Of a stretch of 5,129 nt of DNA, positions 1-5,129 are shown one piece after another (the stretch's first letter is position 1; each line of letters starts with the position of its first letter). The DNA lies in the NCBI GenBank assembly GCA_945875225.1, contig CAMCJY010000170.1, positions 1-5,129 of the forward strand. Reading direction: 5' to 3'. A program made the translations under genes and the position numbers. The notes below the pieces were generated by a model. The model was not told the origin of the DNA, ran no database searches, and was given only the letters and a program-made list of their open reading frames with translations. The stretch comes from Comamonas sp. lk (GTDB lineage Bacteria > Pseudomonadota > Gammaproteobacteria > Burkholderiales > Burkholderiaceae_C).

Positions 1-317
1 ACATTGTCAAAAACCGAAAGGTCTGCAAACAAGGCGCCAAACTGAAACAGCATGCCCATGCGCCGGCGTGCTGCGTACAAAGCGCTCTGCTCCATAGCGC
101 AGATGTCCTGGCCATCAAAAAGCACCCGGCCACGTTGGGCCCGGATCTGTCCGCCGATGAGTCGCAGCAAGGTGGTTTTGCCGCCGCCGCTGGCGCCCAT
201 CAGCGCCGTCACTTTACCGCGCGGAACGCTGAAGCTAGTGCCATCCAAAATGAGGCGTTCGTGGTAAGCGAAGCTCAGATTGTCAATGCGTACAAGGGGA
301 TCAGAGGCGGCAGGCAT
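1..317 (-). CDS. mlaF: MlaF, ATP-binding subunit of the phospholipid ABC transporter MlaFEDB (N-terminal part; runs off the left edge)
   Basis: This is the cytoplasmic ATPase that powers the inner-membrane MlaFEDB complex, which moves phospholipids between the inner membrane and the periplasmic carrier MlaC and so maintains outer-membrane lipid asymmetry. Only 105 complete codons are present, against about 270 residues in the family. Visible are the Walker A motif GASGGGKTT (residues 41-49, with K47 and T48) and the Q-loop glutamine Q92 in MLFQFGALF. The stretches TTLLRLIGGQI (48-58) and LFDGQDI (66-72) are nearly the same as in Escherichia coli MlaF as I remember it, which separates it from generic ABC ATPases. 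The signature motif, Walker B and H-loop lie beyond the edge. The ATG at 317 is the only in-frame ATG nearby and gives the usual short N-terminus, but no clear Shine-Dalgarno precedes it. The mlaE, mlaD and mlaC genes would be expected further left. That expectation is inference. Confidence 0.93.
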   Translation of the reverse strand, partial: MPAASDPLVRIDNLSFAYHERLILDGTSFSVPRGKVTALMGASGGGKTTLLRLIGGQIRAQRGRVLFDGQDICAMEQSALYAARRRMGMLFQFGALFADLSVFDN

Positions 318-370
318 GGTGCGATGGGGTAAGCCCGCATCATAAGTGCTAGGCCGACGTCAAACCCGCA

Positions 371-403
371 GTCCGGCCATCTGGGCGAGGACTTGGGCCG
401 GAC
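371..403. other. GC-rich inverted repeat (hairpin) between gltD and mlaF
   Basis: The 118-base spacer 318-435 contains a perfect 8-base inverted repeat: GTCCGGCC at 371-378 and GGCCGGAC at 396-403, separated by a 17-base loop. In the direction of transcription (minus strand) it starts 32 bases after the gltD stop codon. It is followed by TGCGGGTTTG, with only three consecutive T, so it is not a textbook Rho-independent terminator. It could be a weak terminator or attenuator separating gltBD from mla, an RNA-stabilising 3' hairpin, or chance in GC-rich DNA. The repeat is seen directly; any function is inferred. Confidence 0.4.
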
Positions 404-435
404 ATTTACTAAGATTTACACCCTCGGGCATGCGC

Positions 436-1902
436 CTAGCGCGGCAACTCACTGGTGCCCATCAAAAATTCATCGATCGCGCGTGCCGCCTGGCGCCCCT
501 CGCGGATCGCCCATACCACCAGGGACTGACCCCGGCGCATATCGCCGGCGGCAAACACCTTGGGCAGGTTGGTGCCATAGGCGCTAGCGCCTTCGGTGGA
601 CGCTTTGGCGTTGGAACGGCCGTCCTTGACTACACCAAAAGCGTCGAGCACGCTGGCCACCGGATGCACAAAGCCCATAGCCAGCAGCACTAAATCAGCC
701 GGGTAGGTTTTCTCCGTACCAGCCACCTCCATCAACTTGCCAGCTTTCATTTCCACTTGCACCGTAGTCAGAGTTTTGACTTTGCCTTTTTCACCGGCAA
801 AGGACTTGGTAGACACCGCGAACTCGCGCACGCAGCCTTCTTCGTGACTGGAACTAGTGCGTAATTTCAGGGGCCAGTAAGGCCAAGTGAGGGGCCGGTC
901 TTCCATCTCGGGCGGCTGGGGCATGACTTCAAACTGGGTGACGCTGGCTGCGCCATGGCGGTTGCTCGTGCCTACGCAGTCCGAGCCGGTATCGCCGCCG
1001 CCAATAACGATGACATGTTTGCCGTCGGCACGCAATTGGCCGGGAAATTTATCGCCGGCATTGACTTTGTTTTGCTGGGGCAAAAACTCCATGGCGAAAT
1101 GGATGCCATCGAGCTCGCGGCCCGGCACCGGCAAATCACGCGACTGCTCCGAACCACCGGCCAGCAATACCGCATCGAAGTCTTTTTGCAATTGCGCTGC
1201 GGACACGGTTTCTTTGGCCCAGTTGGTGACTTTGGAATCCTTGGGCCACTCGCCCACCAGCACGCCGGTGCGCACGCTTACGCCTTCGGCCTGCAACTGC
1301 GCCATGCGCCGGTCGATATGGCCCTTGTCCATTTTGAAATCAGGGATGCCGTATCGCAGCAAGCCGCCGATGCGGTCATTTTTTTCAAACACGGTGACTG
1401 CATGGCCGACGCGCGCCAGTTGCTGCGCTGCTGCCAAACCGGCAGGGCCGGAGCCAATGACAGCCACTTTTTTACCCGTCTGCTGTGCGGCAGGCTGGGC
1501 CTGCACCCAGCCTTCCGCCCAGGCGCGGTCGATGATGGCGTGCTCAATAGACTTGATTCCAACCGCATCGTCATTCACATTGAGCGTACACGCCGCCTCG
1601 CAAGGCGCGGGGCAGATACGGCCAGTGAACTCGGGAAAATTATTGGTGCTGTGCAAGACCTCGGTAGCCGCTTTCCAGTCCTCGCGGAACACCAGCTCAT
1701 TGAAGTCTGGAATGATGTTATTGACCGGGCAGCCGTTGTTGCAAAACGGCGTACCGCAATCCATGCAGCGCGCGCTTTGGGTCTTGGCCTGTTGGTCATC
1801 CAGGCCAATCACAAACTCTTTGTAATTTTTGACGCGCTCCGGTACCGGGGCATAGCCCTCGTGCACCCGCGCAAACTCCATGAATCCGGTAATTTTTCCC
1901 AT
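436..1902 (-). CDS. gltD: Glutamate synthase (NADPH) small (beta) subunit GltD, complete
   Basis: This cytoplasmic 488-residue subunit oxidises NADPH and feeds electrons to GltB for glutamate formation from glutamine and 2-oxoglutarate. The length fits the family (about 470-490). The N-terminal iron-sulfur region has C46-x2-C49-x4-C54-x3-C58 and then C97-x3-C101-x3-C105, seven cysteines for two 4Fe-4S clusters. By analogy with dihydropyrimidine dehydrogenase, where a glutamine is the eighth ligand, E120 may fill that place (inference). The FAD-binding fold starts at VIGSGPAG (148-155), with the acidic E173 ending its second strand. The NADPH-binding site is IGGGDTGSD (300-308). The final FAD contact motif is AAGDMRRGQSLVVWAIREGR (451-470). 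The ATG at 1902 is supported by an AGGA ribosome binding site 8 bases upstream and by the family-typical N-terminus MGKITGFMEF. The gene begins 32 bases after the gltB stop, so the two are almost certainly co-transcribed. The frame is intact and no key residue is missing. Confidence 0.98.
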   Translation of the reverse strand: MGKITGFMEFARVHEGYAPVPERVKNYKEFVIGLDDQQAKTQSARCMDCGTPFCNNGCPVNNIIPDFNELVFREDWKAATEVLHSTNNFPEFTGRICPAPCEAACTLNVNDDAVGIKSIEHAIIDRAWAEGWVQAQPAAQQTGKKVAVIGSGPAGLAAAQQLARVGHAVTVFEKNDRIGGLLRYGIPDFKMDKGHIDRRMAQLQAEGVSVRTGVLVGEWPKDSKVTNWAKETVSAAQLQKDFDAVLLAGGSEQSRDLPVPGRELDGIHFAMEFLPQQNKVNAGDKFPGQLRADGKHVIVIGGGDTGSDCVGTSNRHGAASVTQFEVMPQPPEMEDRPLTWPYWPLKLRTSSSHEEGCVREFAVSTKSFAGEKGKVKTLTTVQVEMKAGKLMEVAGTEKTYPADLVLLAMGFVHPVASVLDAFGVVKDGRSNAKASTEGASAYGTNLPKVFAAGDMRRGQSLVVWAIREGRQAARAIDEFLMGTSELPR

Positions 1903-1910
1903 GATGCTAT

Positions 1911-1914
1911 TCCT
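1911..1914 (-). promoter_or_regulatory. Ribosome binding site of gltD
   Basis: AGGA on the minus strand lies 8 bases before the gltD ATG at 1902, inside the 32-base gltB-gltD gap. The spacing is normal and it supports this start. The gap is too short to hold a convincing separate promoter, which fits translation of gltD from a gltBD mRNA. Confidence 0.75.
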
Positions 1915-1934
1915 GTGTAGTCGGTAAAGCGCGC

Positions 1935-5129
<3,195 letters not shown>

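Noticed and set aside
339..356. Possible sigma-70 promoter for mlaF (TTGACG at 363-358 and TATGAT at 344-339, minus strand).
   Set aside because: The spacer between the hexamers is only 13 bases, well short of the usual 16-18, and the implied leader would be very short, so it is not annotated as a promoter.
887..1920. Two overlapping plus-strand open frames (887-1825 and 955-1920) antisense to gltD.
   Set aside because: Both are shadows of the intact gltD gene; neither shows a recognisable domain or a convincing translation start.

Overview
The window looks like chromosomal DNA from a betaproteobacterium, probably Burkholderiales and perhaps close to the Comamonadaceae (Rhodoferax/Polaromonas-like). 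The evidence is the close resemblance of the predicted GltB and GltD proteins to the Burkholderiales type, the moderately high GC content, and the order gltB-gltD followed by the mla lipid-transport locus. The taxonomic call is inference from memory of these families, not a database search.

All three genes lie on the minus strand, so they are transcribed from right to left. At the right, 5129-1935 holds the C-terminal two thirds of gltB, the large subunit of NADPH-dependent glutamate synthase (GOGAT); its start lies beyond the window. After a 32-base gap with a good ribosome binding site comes the complete gltD (1902-436), the small FAD/iron-sulfur subunit. After a 118-base gap carrying a GC-rich inverted repeat, a third gene starts at 317 and runs off the left edge. 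It is the N-terminal 105 codons of mlaF, the ATPase of the MlaFEDB phospholipid transporter.

GltB and GltD form one enzyme. GltD oxidises NADPH and passes electrons through FAD and iron-sulfur clusters to the FMN and 3Fe-4S centre of GltB, where 2-oxoglutarate and ammonia released from glutamine become glutamate. MlaF belongs to a different process, maintenance of outer-membrane lipid asymmetry, and shares only the strand and neighbourhood.

This is a core housekeeping region. I see no mobile element, CRISPR array, tRNA, rRNA, toxin-antitoxin or defence gene, and no evidence of a new biological system. The long plus-strand reading frames are antisense shadows of gltB and gltD. The few items worth a second look are modest: the gltD-mlaF spacer hairpin, the basic alanine-rich tail of GltB, and the gltBD-mla gene order.
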